A stretch of 64,000 bases of DNA from Isoetes taiwanensis (GCA_021234155.1 JAJEKV010000036.1:6281079-6345078); one strand, 5' to 3'; positions 46,901 through 59,400 are shown, counted from the first letter of the stretch. Notes: a model not told the origin generated them from the sequence alone. Made by a program: numbers and translations.

Positions 46901-49260
46901 CATTTGGTGCTATTGCTCTACTCTTTTCACTTAGTTGGTGTTGTTCATTATGTTGTTGTTCTCTTGAGTCTGCTAGCCCCTCGGCCTCTATGTCTATTTT
47001 CAACTTTGCCATATTGTTCGATTTATTTCTATCTCTCTGTTCTTCCTCCCTTTCTGCTTCAAGCGTCTTTATTCCTTCAGTTGCCCTCTATAGCGTATTA
47101 CACCACTTTTCTCATCGGAATTGCCCCATCTGTCTGGTTGCATCTTGATGTTCTTTGCTCGTAGAATTCTTATTTTGTTCATTCGTCCAATTGCGAGTTT
47201 GTTCCTCTTACCCTTCTGGGTTTGGCAGCAAGTCTCTATGCCCCTCTCTTCCTCAATACATTTCTAATGTATGTTCTATCTAGTTATGTCTAGTCGTTCG
47301 CTCGGTTGGGGTGTTCGCCAAGTTGTAGTCCCTTGATGTCGTCTTCCACATGTGCCAGATAGTTCTATTTCATTTCTTGGGATTCGTTGTTCCGGTCTCT
47401 ATAGTTCTGGCTAGTCCTATGTATTGCTTCATTAGTCTCAGGGATGTCTTGTATAATGTTGCTATGCTTGAGAGTTCTCTTGGAACCATTGTATATGTAT
47501 GATTTACATATGGTTTTCTCTCTAGTTTGTTGGTACATTGATTCTTATATTTTGTTGTTCATGTGATCTTTCTGGTGGTCATAATTTATTGTGTGTTCGG
47601 TGCTCATGTCTGTTTATCTTTTATGCATGCCATTTTGCTCCTTGGTCTCGACTTTCTTATTTGTGAAATCATGGTTGGTTCGCATCTTCTTTAATTTGGT
47701 ATCTTCATGCCTCCATCTCCCCTCCCACTATTCCTTGCTAGGTTTTGCATTCGATGGCTAGTTTTTCATCTTCTTAGCTATTGTCTCGCCTCGGCTCTCT
47801 TGGGTTCACCAATCTCATTCAGTTGTTGTTTCATCTTTGGCGCACCCTGGGTATTGGTTGCTCCTCGTATGTTTTGACATCCTTTGTTTCTTTGTCGTTC
47901 CCTACCAGGTCACTCCAGTTCCAAGTCATTTCTTCATCACACAATTTTTCATAAGTTTTGTAGTTGTTTCCCATGATGTCTCTTTTTGCATTTATGCAAC
48001 TAAGAAGTCGCATGTCCTCTCAATAATCTGTCTTTCTCTTGTCTCCTTTAGCATTTCTCTCAGTTGGTGTTGTTCTCATATTGTTCTCTTGAGGTTGCTA
48101 GCCCCTCTGTGTCTATTTTCGACTGGACCATATTGTTTTAATTTATCTCCTATCCCTGCGTTCTGCTTTCATTTCTGCCTCAATCATCTCAGTTGCCCGC
48201 TATAGCTTATTACACCATTTTGCTCATCTGGATTGCTCCATTGGTCTGGTTGCTTCTTGGCATTCTTTCCTTTATAGGATTATTAGTTTGTTCATTTGTC
48301 CAATTGTGAGCTTGTTCCTCTTACCCTTCCATGTTCAGTAGCATGTTTCTATGCCCCATCCTTCCCTCCAAGTTTTTTTCATTTCTCGAGTATTTTCTAT
48401 CTAGTGTTGTCTAGTCTTCACTTAGTTTGGGGTTGTTCATCCAGTTGCTCCATTGTATCTATGGTCCCTTGATGTCATCTTTCGACTGTACCAGATAATT
48501 CCATTCATTTCCTGTGATTCATTATTCTAGTCTTCATATACTGGTCAGTCCTCTATATTGCTTCATTAGCCTCAAGGTCCCCGATGTAAGTTGTCTTGTA
48601 TGTTGTTACTATTCTTGAAAGTTCGTTTGGGTCCATTATGCATTGATGATATATGTTGGACTTTAGTCTTTGATTTTCACAGTGTTTGTCATATGGTTTT
48701 TTCGCTGTCGTTGTTGGTGCATTGATTCTCCAATTTGTTTTCATGCGCTCGTTGTTGTGGTCGTAGTTTGTGGTTTGTGTTCGGTTTTTTGTGCCGTATT
48801 TGTTTATGCATTCCATTTGCCCCATAGTTTTGGTTTTTTTATTTGTTAATCGTGGTTGGCTTGCATCATCTTTATGAAGTTTATATCATTTGTCTCCGTC
48901 TTCCTCCTACCATTCCTTGTTAGGTTTTGCATTCGATGAATAGTTTTTTCACCTTCAATATTCTCACCTTTTGTGTCGTCTCAGCTCCCTTTGGATTCAC
49001 CAATCTCATTCAGAGTTGTTTCTTCTTTGGCATGCCCACGATATTGGTTGCTCCTCGTATATTGATCTTTGTCGTTCTCTACCAGGTGACTCCAATTCCA
49101 AGTCAGTTCTTAATCACACAAAGGTCTTAGTTTCATCGTTGTTTCCCATGATGTCTCTTTTATGCATCTCTGCAGCTAAGAAATCATCTGCCCTCTCAGT
49201 AACCTCACTTGTTTTTGCTCACAGTCTCGGTCTGTGATTGGAGGAGGTAGGTTCCTCTTT
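43956..49260 (+). repeat. Pyrimidine-rich non-coding region with about 1.1-kb tandem repeats
   Basis: The plus strand is rich in T and C throughout, with no supported gene; the long frames here are compositional. Between about 46300 and 49230 a unit recurs with a 1113-1190 bp period: TGCTAGCCCCTC at 46971 and 48096; TTGNGAGTTTGTTCCTCTTA at 47191 and 48304; ATTGGTTGCTCCTCGTAT at 47853 and 49043; CCCATGATGTCTC at about 47969 and 49147. Copies are diverged. Flanked by the two 0.2-kb direct repeats it resembles the non-coding interior of a large derivative LTR element. Confidence 0.65.
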
Positions 49261-49269
49261 GTGCCGAAT

Positions 49270-49515
49270 GTTGTTGCTTTGCAAAGGACCTTTCCCCAGA
49301 ATGCCATGGTTCTCTTCTATATAAGAAGAGAACCATCATTCTGGGGAATGGGACGCCTGTTTTGGCGTCACGCCCTTTTGGGCGTCAAATCCATCTATAG
49401 CTTGAGCCTTCTATGGTGCAGACTTTCTTTGGCTCCGTCTACTATATATCCATGTTGCTTGCTAGCATTCCTCATCGGCGTTTCCTCTGAGCTAAATTCT
49501 GTTTGTTCCAAAGTT
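49270..49515 (+). repeat. Hairpin-bearing direct repeat, copy 2
   Basis: Partner of 43738-43955. This copy retains the full left arm, so a near-perfect hairpin of about 24 bp forms: CCCCAGAATG..ATGGTTCTCTTC, loop TATATAA, then the complement through ATTCTGGGG (about 49295-49347). The preceding GTTGCTTTGCAAAGGACC (49271-49300) recurs at 51778-51806. Confidence 0.8.
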
Positions 49516-49872
49516 TCCCTCCCTCCCTCCTTTGAGTCTAGTCACCTGGTATTGGCTTGCCTGTTTGTAGGCACAGTTTTATAGTCTCCTGACACGGCCC
49601 GTGGGTGGCTTCTAACCCTTACATTTCGACTATTGGCGTGATTTTTACAGTTTTTGGAGCTTTGGCCTCACGGGTGCTCGTGGAGTGGCTTATCTTACCG
49701 AGCTGCCCAATTTTTTGCTTTGATCTCACTAGCGCGGGTGGAGTTGCTTTTTCAGACAAACGGCCAAGGGTCGACCATGGAGTTAGTGTGGCAACTTTCA
49801 TGGGACATGTTTTGAGTTGCAGCTTGGATGGTTGCCAAGGTGGGCGTGTGTAATATTGGGGTAAAGATCTTA

Positions 49873-51502
49873 TGTAACGGACCTAGCAACCTAGCACCAA
49901 CATTAAGATGTAAGTAATGTTGCCATTATATAAGAGTGCATTTTCAATGGTAAAATAAATGATAATGTGCTAGGAATACATGCATGCAATGTGTCCATGC
50001 ATGCAGTGTGTGCATGCATGCATGCAAGGGCATTGCTAGGTTATATAAGCGCAACAATATTATTCTTGATTTTTTGGGAAGGAGTTTTCCATGGGAAAGA
50101 AGTCTTTTATGTGATGGTGAAGCATTCGGAAGGAGATAGATTGCAGATGGATTGCTGAAGGAGCGAGTTGCGTGCAGAGATCTGGGAGCGTTGCTGGGAG
50201 TGCAAAAGAAGCAAGCGGGATTTCCAGGTGGGGATCAAGCCTTACACCTGGGGTTTTCTGGTGTTTATGATTACGTGATGTGTAGTTTAACAAGGTAGCT
50301 AGTTGTATATCTAAACCCTTGGAAATAACTAAATTAGCAAAGGGAAAATATAGGGGTATTACTAGCTGGGAATGGGTGCAAGGAATTAATAAACTAGTTA
50401 GTAGGGTTATGGAAGCCACCGTCATTAAGGTTATAAGTAGTAATTTGAAGGAAGTTGATCTAGTTAAAAGTAATAAGATATTAGTGAAGTTTGTATTTTG
50501 CTTAAGCACCGGGCATTGCATGTTGCATGGTAGAGATAGTAATGTTTATACGAGCATATAACTAGATTTCCTTTGTTGCATGAGGTGTAAATTATGGAAT
50601 TTCTAAGGTAAATTTGATATGGAAATGTGCCTAGTTGATATTGGGTGGAATTCATAGTATTGTGATCTATGTGTAGTATAATTCTTTGATATAGACCTCT
50701 GGGGCCGGAGTCTAGGTGCGATGGTCTAGACTCGCGGTTATTGCACAGTGCTATGTAAATGGTATTATTTGAACATCGGGCGTTGGTACCGTATGGTACA
50801 ACGTCATGCACAGTTAAGTGGTCCTCCAATGCTGGACGCAGCGTGGATGGGTGTGTACACACATGGTTACCCCCGCTCTATGTCACCGCCCCGATCAAAC
50901 CGAAGTTGACCTTGCTCGGACCTGAGGAATATTGGTTGCAATGTTGATGCTATGATTGCTTGGTTATTATATATGTGGTCTTCTTTGTTGGAATTAAGTT
51001 GCACTGGTCATGCTTGTTGGACTAGTTACTTGGATTGCAGGGGCGAGGCTATGGTAAGGTTGGGCTGTTGTTCTAGGTTAATGCTTTGTATTGTTGATGC
51101 TAGACATCCTAGATCCCCGATCCCCACTTAGTTCGTGTGACTAACCCCGTGGTTGATGGTGTAAGCAGAGGTGTGAGATGCTCCGGAAAGTAGCCAAGTT
51201 TCGGAAAGGCGAGAGTAGAAGTGTGTGGATTGCTATTCAATAAACTTGATTATTATTACTATTATTATTATTATTACATATGGGCTTGAAGTTACAATTA
51301 TTAAGATCATTCATTATGTGCGGGGGATATTGCTGAGTAATGGGCAAGTATATGTTTGGGACCTGGAATATGTACAAAGATTAAATTCTTTACCCAAGTA
51401 TGCATGTATCAATTTCTTGAGTTCCAAGGGTTAAGTAGATCCAACGGTAGAGATCGATGGGATCTCCAGTTACCGAGAGGTTAACTGGCCAGGCCCGTCA
51501 CA
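49873..51502. mobile_element. Solo LTR, 1630 bp, with TSD TCTTA
   Basis: The sequence starts TGTAACGGACC and ends GGCCCGTCACA, short terminal inverted repeats of TG...CA type. Perfect 5-bp direct repeats TCTTA flank it (49868-49872 and 51503-51507). No coding domains lie inside; it contains a TATATAAG box (about 50041), a (TTA)n tract at 51250-51277 and short ATGCATGC repeats near 49980-50030. Together these define a single LTR left by recombination between the two LTRs of an element, probably Gypsy-type given its size. Confidence 0.92.
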
Positions 51503-51777
51503 TCTTAGTACAACTTGTTGGGGCGCAGCTTCGACGAGTGGCAGCACTTTTTGGAGTTGCAGTTTGGGCGGTGCGGCGGCGATCTTCTGGCTTTCTTCTG
51601 TCTTGACTTTCTACTGGGGCCTAGCCTCACTATGAAGGATTTTTATGTTACCCTCGAATTTATCTAGACAGTTTGGGATGCTATTGTTTTTATTCATTTT
51701 GGGGTTCATCATTGGGTACCCCTATGTATCATTGTACTCATTCATTCAGCTCAATGGAACATCACTTCACTTCGATG

Positions 51778-51806
51778 TTGTTGCTTTGCAAAGGACCTTT
51801 CCCCAT
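51778..51806 (+). repeat. Third copy of the GTTGCTTTGCAAAGGACC block
   Basis: Matches 49271-49299 and stops exactly where the LINE F fragment begins. Confidence 0.85.
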
Positions 51807-51905
51807 AATGAAATAAAATTGTGTTATTACGTCTGTGAGACCGCCAGGTCTATAAGACGCCCAAAACAATACATTTATAAAAGAGATCATCTAATGCATC
51901 ATCTA
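51807..51905 (-). mobile_element. LINE 3' end fragment (copy F)
   Basis: TAATGAAATAAAATTG and CTGTGAGACCGCCAGGTCTA match the 3' UTR of LINE copy B, and the minus strand encodes DDALDDLFY, the last residues of ORF2. Only about 100 bp remain and no GA tract is present. Confidence 0.85.
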
Positions 51906-52479
51906 ATGGTTTTATATGGAGATGATTACCCATTTTGTTCGGTGAAGGGAGGGAGCGAAAAGCAAGTTGTTTCTTTGATAGCTGGTACTTCGGATGAGAA
52001 GGTATGAAATGCTGGAGGGCTTTATACCATCCATTCACATGTGGTGGTTTCATTCGTCCCTTCTAGGAGTCAGTGGGACTGTGCTCGAGAGATAACTATC
52101 CATACACTGATAAGGTAAGAGCTCTTGGGAGTCATCAATCTGTTATCGGACGGGAAGCATCCATAGTGGTGTTTCCAGTGGCGGAGGGAGGCATTTTTGT
52201 TGACCTTTTTTTCACTGTCTAATGCCTCGAAGTGCGATGCGGTTCGTGCATTTTCAGGTCATTCCAGGTGGCGGGGCTTTGGCAGGAATTTCGTGTGCAA
52301 GGATAAAATCCGAGAAGAACCACGGTGTCGGGACCCTCCCCATATTCCCCAACAACGTCAGAAGGGACTACTTAGGAAGAATTTAAAATTCTTTCTTTTT
52401 TAATGTTGATTTGTTTTAGTGAACGGCGGAGCATTCTGATAGGGGATAATGCATTAATCCCCCAATCTCTTCCTCATCC

Positions 52480-52760
52480 ATCTCCTCTACACCCATTTGC
52501 TTCAGATATCAAGTATACATGCACCAATTTTACCTCCTGGAAAACTAAAAAACTCAGAATTATCTGTTCTTGCACACCCTATTTAAGGCGTATGATAATA
52601 TATGCTGGATAATTACACACCATATGTACCTCATCCTCAAGGATCCCACGGCCACATACCATGCATGCCCTAAGGTCATGGGTAAAAGAATGCTAGGGTG
52701 TTTCCTACATTTGGCCAAATGTAGAGCACGAGATGTATCACATTTCAAATACATAACCAT
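52480..52760 (-). mobile_element. LINE zinc-finger fragment (copy G)
   Basis: One minus-strand frame reads THDLRACMVCGRGILEDEVH and continues to a final Cys, matching the zinc-finger end of LINE D (DLRHCKVCNEGVVEDEAH). The flanking frame is broken. It is a heavily decayed ORF2 piece of the same LINE family. Confidence 0.65.
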
Positions 52761-52813
52761 TTTTTCAGTATGTATATAATAGCACTATTAAGGGATCTTT
52801 TTTTCGGAACTAC

Positions 52814-53500
52814 TTGCCACGTCAACTAAAACGCAATCATGAACCAGATTTCATTCCCACCGCTCAAACCGCTCCAAAAAATGCCTATATATTAGGAGAA
52901 TTTCCCACTTTCTGGCTAAAACTTCGCCCATGTCTAGGATTTCCCTCCTTCTTGCCAGAATTCCCCAAGCTAACTTTAAACCACGCAAGAACCATGATGA
53001 ACAACGAAGAAACAAAAATGGCGCAAGAAGATTGCAATATCAGGAATGTGACAAAGAAATTGAAGCATAAGATTGATGAAATTGTTAGATTTATATATAA
53101 TCGGGTTCAAGATTTACATCCTGTGCAAAGGAGGGCTTTAATGTTTAAAATTGTTCGGGATGAAAGGCTGCACTTCTTTTTCGAACCTGCCATTGGAAAT
53201 CCAGCGCAAGCTATTGTGAAGGATACCATGCTATAAAATATTCGGGAAGGTCTGCAGGAAGTGAAACAATCATATAGCAATGATAAGTTAGTAGCTAAGC
53301 ATTCCCTATTATCAATGATTGTTGGTGAGAATGAAAAACTCAAGCAAAAAGGAGTAGCCTCCAGGATTCTTCAAGCGCAAGCAAGAAACCTTACAAAAGC
53401 TGCAATTAGAAGAAAGCGCATATTATTATCAGGTGTTAACATGTGGGCACTGGCAGGAAAAGACCTAATATATATCGTTCGCCCTCTCACGAGAATCCCG
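52814..53500 (+). pseudogene. Unidentified protein with one in-frame stop
   Basis: A frame open from 52814 to the TAA at 53234-53236 continues in the same frame to about 53720. The plausible start is MMNNEETKMAQEDC near 52995. The product of about 180-230 residues is highly charged, with a helical stretch (KKLKHKIDEIVRFIYNRVQD), a conserved-looking block LHPVQRRALMFKIVRDERLH, and a basic part (AQARNLTKAAIRRKRILL). I do not recognise the family. The single stop in otherwise good sequence suggests a recent pseudogene or a missed intron. It has no obvious transposon ends around it. Confidence 0.4.
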
Positions 53501-53544
53501 ATTTACGGTATAGATCAATCGACATTGCCTCTGATTGAGTCTCT

Positions 53545-53617
53545 TGCGACCAACTCATTCTCAAATGGACATCAAAGTACTATTCCAACTCATTCTCAAA
53601 TGGACATCAAAGTACTA
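53545..53617 (+). repeat. 36-bp tandem duplication
   Basis: CCAACTCATTCTCAAATGGA followed by CATCAAAGTACTATT is present twice in a row, at the 3' end of the unidentified ORF. Confidence 0.85.
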
Positions 53618-53729
53618 TTATGTTGTCTTCAGCGAATAAAATATCTTCACTTCCACAACTATAAAATCATGAATTTCTATATAAACTACTATAATATTAA
53701 AAGTGACAGTTTCAGACATTAATAGTGGA

Positions 53730-56700
53730 TCCGATGCCACGTTTGGAACTAGAGACAAGGCCATCATGATAAATTTCTTGTATTATGAGTCTTAAAAGGG
53801 TATCAAGTTTGCACTTTTTATGATTTTTAAAAGGTGTTCTACAAGGATCGATGGGGGCAGAGGTCCAACGGTCTTGAAATGATGAGATGAGGAAATCCCC
53901 TCCCCCCTCGCCTTTTTTCCTTTAGCTTGGTGTATAATCAACTCTTTTAATTTGGGATTATCCGGTATGGCCAAAAAGTTTTTTGGATTTTTTTTTAGTC
54001 CAATTTCCTAAGGTTTAGGGGGAGTTTGGCTGCCTGAAATTTTTCCGATGACCTAAAAATTAGTAATTTACATTTTCTACGATTTCGAAAGGTAATTTCA
54101 GGGAATTTCTAGCTGCCATGTGTGATCTTTTTTTGGAAATATTCTGGTGAAGGGGCGGGATATAAGGTCTTACGAGGCTAGCCCTGCGTGGAGCTATCCG
54201 GTGTGCATGCCACGAATATCAGATCCATATTCATGGCTGGATATTGTGTAGGGCGCCAGAATGTATAGATGCGGATCTAGCAAGCAGGCAATTTCGGCCA
54301 GTCCAATCGGCTATTTTGCAACTTTGTGTGGGTCGGATTCAGAGCAGAAAAACCATCCATAAGGTATGATTGTATCTCTTTTTCTCAGTTGATTGATCTT
54401 TCTTTTTGTTGATACAAAATCCATAGGAGGTTTTTTCATGGATTCAGGCAAGAGGAGATGGATATCTGACTCATAAGATAGTTTCAAGAGTCAAAATTTG
54501 CAACAAATATGGGTCTAAGGCTCGGTTTCAAAACCTGCGGCTCCAGCTTGGCCTCTGAATCAGAGGTATGAGTGTCTTGAATGGATTTTGTAAGTTTCTT
54601 CATAAATCCATTTGTTTCTTCAAAATTTGTGTCTTCAATGGTATCTCTACCTCAGTATAAGCCGTATAAGGTGGATCTAGATCAATTTCTATGTTGTGGT
54701 CGCATGATTCCGCTAGAACTAGAATAATCTGCTGCATAGGTCTTGCATTTCATTTCCCTTATTGCTATGATTCTTATTGGGACCATCTTTTGTTGAAATT
54801 TCGATGTAGATATGTATGCCATTGGATATTCACCCAATTCTGATAGCAGTCTGCTTTTATTGTAGAGTTCGTTGTCAAGCTCTACATGTAGAATCTTAAT
54901 GTAGAATCTCGGGAAATAGAGGCCAATAAGTGGTAAACTTTAAATGCAAACAAATAGATATCTGTTTATTCTCAGGCAAATTTTATAAGGGGATTTTTAG
55001 CCCCCAAAATGGTTTCTGATTTGTTAAAAATCCAAAATGAAAAATTTAGCCAGTTGTAGGATTTCAAGGAAGGTGTATTCCGGCAAACATGGCATGCAAG
55101 CCACGAATCCATGACTAACATTCCTCTCTATCTTTTTATCCGCTACGCTTTTCTAGCATTTAGAGGCATCTGAAGGGAGACAAAATGCCATAGCTAATTG
55201 GTGCAGGATGTTTGTTCTCCGGTAGGTGTAGATTTTTGCAAGTCTTAAGAGTTTCCAAGGATATTCATCTTCATGTTTGCAGAGATTTAGTTCATGTTTA
55301 TGATACGGTTCAAGCAGCTAGCAGCCTCCAAGAATTTCCTGCTCAAGATGGAATTGCCAACTTCGGGTATTGTATTCTTTTCTAGAACCAAGGAGCTGTT
55401 TGGTTCTTTTGAGCAGAAACATGGTAAGCTGCCCGTTCGAGATAAACCTGCATATCTTTTTCTACTAGATCAATCCATGTTGACGAACTGCAACTTTTGA
55501 TTGTGATGTTGTCGGAGATGCTTTCATATTGGAGAAGAAAAACCGAGATGCTGCATCAAAATGATTTGCAAGAAAATTGATGCTCTGATGCTTTTTCTGA
55601 CAAGATGATTTCTAGGTTATAAATGATTGTTGGACCTTCAAAAAATGATGTTCATCTTTGAATCATTTCTACATGCTTGCAAGTCTATTGTTGGAGCTTC
55701 CCATACCAATCAAGTCATATTGCAACGCCCTTCTTTCTTGAAGTTTATAAGCATCGGAACAACCAGGTAATTATGGAGCTTATTGTTAAATCTTCTTTTC
55801 CATTTTTTAATAGAAGACTAATAAATGTGTGCATTTGAAAGCTCTTTTCTTTTATCATGCATGTTTGAGGACAAAAAGCTCAAGTGGTTTTCTCTTTAGC
55901 ACAAAATTGCTAAGTTTAATGGATCTATATCCGCTACTTAATCTATTGCAATTGAATTCCATCTTTCTCTTCGCAGATAGATAGATCTATCTATCTTTAC
56001 TGATAAGCTTTGATTCCATTATTTTCTTCTTATCTTCATGGTTCAATGCATGGGCCCATAATGGTCGTGCAGATGCAGAATGCTTATTGCATAGACAATG
56101 TAGATTATGAGTTGTTATTTTGACAGACCTGTTGCATCATTTGCAACTGCACAGAAAAACGAGAACTATTGCAGTGAGTTGATACTGACGCTGATGCAAA
56201 TGTATTGAGTTTCATAGACAATTGGGCATGATTGGACATGATCTGTCCTTATATCAACGGCACTCTTGATGAAGCTTGATGTGAAGAATTTTTTTGCCTT
56301 TGGCCTGGTGGTAAAAACCGAGAAAATAGTTAATGAACAAACATTTCAAATCTGTTATAATAGGCGAGCAAACAATTGCTTGGCACATGGTCAATGCTAC
56401 TTTTGTTGATCAATGCTACTTTTTGTTTCTACTAAATGATCATGTAAAGGTACGGGTCTCACTATTAATCCTTATGTTTTGTAGAGGCTACTTTGGTGCC
56501 TCCACAATAACTTAATTAGTTTTGACCATTCTTTCTGCACCCATGGCAATACAAGGGGCTGCGTACCAGATATTGTCTTCTACAGTTTGCTTATAAATGG
56601 ATTCATTTGACAGATTGATGGAGCAAATCTAGCAAGCAGGGTACATGGCTGAGACAAAGATGGCACTATACAATAATGAGCTCTTTCTTTATAGCATTAT

Positions 56701-57253
56701 AAGGGCTATTGCATTTGAGCTCATTTGTACAGCACTTGGAACAGCTCTCAATGTTATAAAAAATCTTTGTTATGTCTCGACTGCCATGTAAATAGCAGGA
56801 TCATTTCAAAGGTGACTGACAGAGATATTGTAAAAACCAATATCTTTTACTTGAAACAATGTCCTTGATGCATTTTTTCCAATGCACGATCAAACTTGCT
56901 TTTTTTAATTTTGGATTATTTTATCATTTAGCATCTACTTTGAGATTGACCCAGAAGCTGGAAAGTGTTAATGTTGTAGCTGCAATATTTATTTTGCAAG
57001 TTGGTCAAATAGAGTTGATGACATTGGAACATGCGCAGAAAGTTGTTGTGGTGGAAGCCGGTGCTGCAAGAGAAAGATATGATGCAAGACAAGCATTTAT
57101 GCCGTGTATGATGCATGTCATACAAAGAAAAATGCTTATTTTCGACCACGATTACTTGATTATGAGATCTATTCACTTTAGGAATTATCAAGAAACTAAA
57201 TCATGGCCTCATGGCAAAGATGATCAAGACGGGTGCTTTTGACGGGTGCTTTC
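53730..57253. other. No gene seen
   Basis: AT-rich sequence with short frames only. A frame at 56859-57242 (ELMTLEHAQKVVVVEAGAAR) is slightly coding-like but unrecognised. A perfect 22-bp palindrome built from AGAT/ATCT lies at 55975-55996. Confidence 0.5.
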
Positions 57254-57747
57254 TGTTAGTCCTGTGCCTCCTGGTTCAGGACTATTCATGCATATGACGG
57301 ACCAGGTCAAGCTCAAGGATCCACAGACAGGCACGGGTCAGCCGTCAAAAGCCCCAAAAGACCAAGCGGAGACCACGCGATCAAAGCCCTGGTCCGCTAC
57401 CAGAGGCGCCCGCGACAAGTGATGACCCTCACCGCCTGTGTCGGGCGTCCGGCGTGATTCTAGGCACTTCAAGAGGCACCGCCAACATTCCGCAGAATCA
57501 GGCCTCCTTCCGTGAGTCGACACCGAATAGATCACCGAGTGTCTATATTGGGCCAAAGGCCATTGTACTATATATATGAGTAGAGCTAGCACATGAGTTT
57601 TAGATGAGTTTTGAGTCTTGTCTCTTCAGCCTTCTCTCTCGATTAAGTAGAGCTCATGTATGTTCATCATTGATATCAAGGAAGCTTATCATTTTCCTCT
57701 CATTGTTCTCTTTTGTTCTGTTTTCTTCTTCTTGTTCTTTTCTTGCA
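57254..57747 (+). repeat. Putative Gypsy 5' LTR
   Basis: TGTTAGTCCTGTGCC at the start and TTCTTGCA at the end give a 494-bp TG...CA unit. It contains ACTATATATATGAG (about 57568), a good TATA box, followed by a T-rich transcribed part. The other LTR is outside the window, so the limits are inferred. Confidence 0.5.
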
Positions 57748-57895
57748 AATCCGGCGGGACATAGTCCCCGGATTCTCCTGTTAGATCAAGGGTCCTCATG
57801 CAGGGCTGCCTTTGCAGGAGTTCCGAACCTGGACCCCAAAAACACCTGCCGGCCTGCCGGGGATTCGATTCGATTTTCCTTTCTTAAATGCCGCC

Positions 57896-59400
57896 ATGTC
57901 CGTCCGAAACTTCACGCTGGAAGAACTTCTTTCCCGTGACGGGCGCCTTCGCTTTGGGCGCCATCATCGAAGGGAAGCTGTTCGTGACATGTATGGATCT
58001 CGCTTTTTTTATGACATTGAGGGAGGCCACATTCGGTCTAGGGCTCAGTCGGCGCCACCCACCCCTCGTGTCATGTCTCGCCCAAATTCTCCGCCTCAAG
58101 CGTGCAAACATTGCTCACAGCCTCAGTCTCCTCATCACTATCAGGAGCCCTATCCGCTCAACCTCGCTCAATCTTACTTTCATACCCCGAACATGCCTTC
58201 ATCCATCGGTCTTACGGCTATCGCCTCTGCCTTCACAACCATCATCTCCTACGGGTGGACAGGGATATCCACATGTCTCTTTTGCTCCTCCCCAGGAATT
58301 TCCCTTCCCTACATTTCCCACCACTCTTCCTGTTTACAACCTTACCGACCTCAAAACCAATGATCAGGCACCTCCAGTACCTCCACCTCAAAGAACCCCT
58401 TCATCGTGGTCTTTCGGGCACCATGCCACCGCCAACTCCACCTCAATATCCTCACTATCATGTTCTGTCCAGCCCGGCACTTTTACCTCTACCTTTCGGA
58501 CCCTTAAGTCGACTTATCCTACCTTTGGCAACACCTAAAGGCAAACCCTTAGACCAAAGTGCTCGAGGCCCACATGGAAGAATTTGAGGCTCGGCTGTCC
58601 TAAATGGTCATACGCAACCTCAACTGAAATTCCACATCTTTTCCACCACGCCACTGCGTGGCTCCCCTCATCAATGGCTCATGTCCAACAAAAGCCCTTG
58701 GAAACAAGATTGGTCGAAATGAAACTTTTCTTTTCTCACTATGGGACCCACGGATGATGATCAACTTCATCTCAAGCAACTCAATGACCTTCAACAAGAG
58801 CCCACGGAGTCCGCCGGATTTTTGCGGATCGACTTCACATTCCGCTTCGGCAAAGAAACTCAAGGAGTACCCCACACGTGAGCCGGATCTTGGTCCGGTT
58901 TCTCCAAGGACTTCCTCCGCCTATCCGACTCATGGACCGAATACGTGCCCGAAAAACTTTGAGCAAAGCTATCGATCTTGTCAATCACTCGGTCAATGTT
59001 TCCTCCCGTGGCGTGGCTCTTCGTGAGCTCCCTTTCATTCCACCCGCCATGGTTCCCCGCATCGCTGTTCAACCTCAACACGCCAATCATAGCCATGATC
59101 CGGATCCGGTGCCATATGCGCAAATATCAAGGCCACTTGGCTTAATGAGTGCAACTCCACCAATGGCCCGCCCTCATTGTAAAAGATGCAACATGTGCAA
59201 TCATGCCACGGAAGAGTGCACTTTCGCACTCATCCTACACCTTTCCGCAACAAGATGGTTTATCAAGTACAAACAACACCTCAAAGACCAATCGCAATAT
59301 CGCTATCCACCACTGCGGGCGCAACCCAATCAACTCTATCAAAGAAGGAGAGCAACAACGGGACCCAACACACGCCCCTCCTTTTGATCCTTCAAAAGCT
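57896..59400 (+). pseudogene. Gypsy gag with zinc knuckle
   Basis: The frame beginning MSVRNFTLEELLSRDGRLRF at 57896 looks like the gag start and runs to 58363. Several overlapping frames then share the coding signal to about 59400. A zinc knuckle of C-x2-C-x4-H-x4-C form (CKRCNMCNHATEEC) is at about 59176-59217. Gag forms the particle that packages the element RNA. Multiple frameshifts make it non-functional. Confidence 0.7.

Noticed and set aside
46277-48205. Hydrophobic, possibly membrane-spanning proteins of 96-177 residues
   Set aside because: T/C-rich DNA gives Leu/Phe/Ser-rich frames automatically; repeat copies do not conserve the frames.
43738-49515. Complete LTR retrotransposon call for the pyrimidine-rich region
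   Set aside because: No target duplication, primer site or coding domain could be found, and similarity stops after about 215 bp, so it is reported as a repeat pair only.
54010-54120. MITE with TTTGGCTGCCTGAAATTT-like ends
   Set aside because: The inverted match with GGGAATTTCTAGCTGCCA is short and interrupted, with no target duplication.
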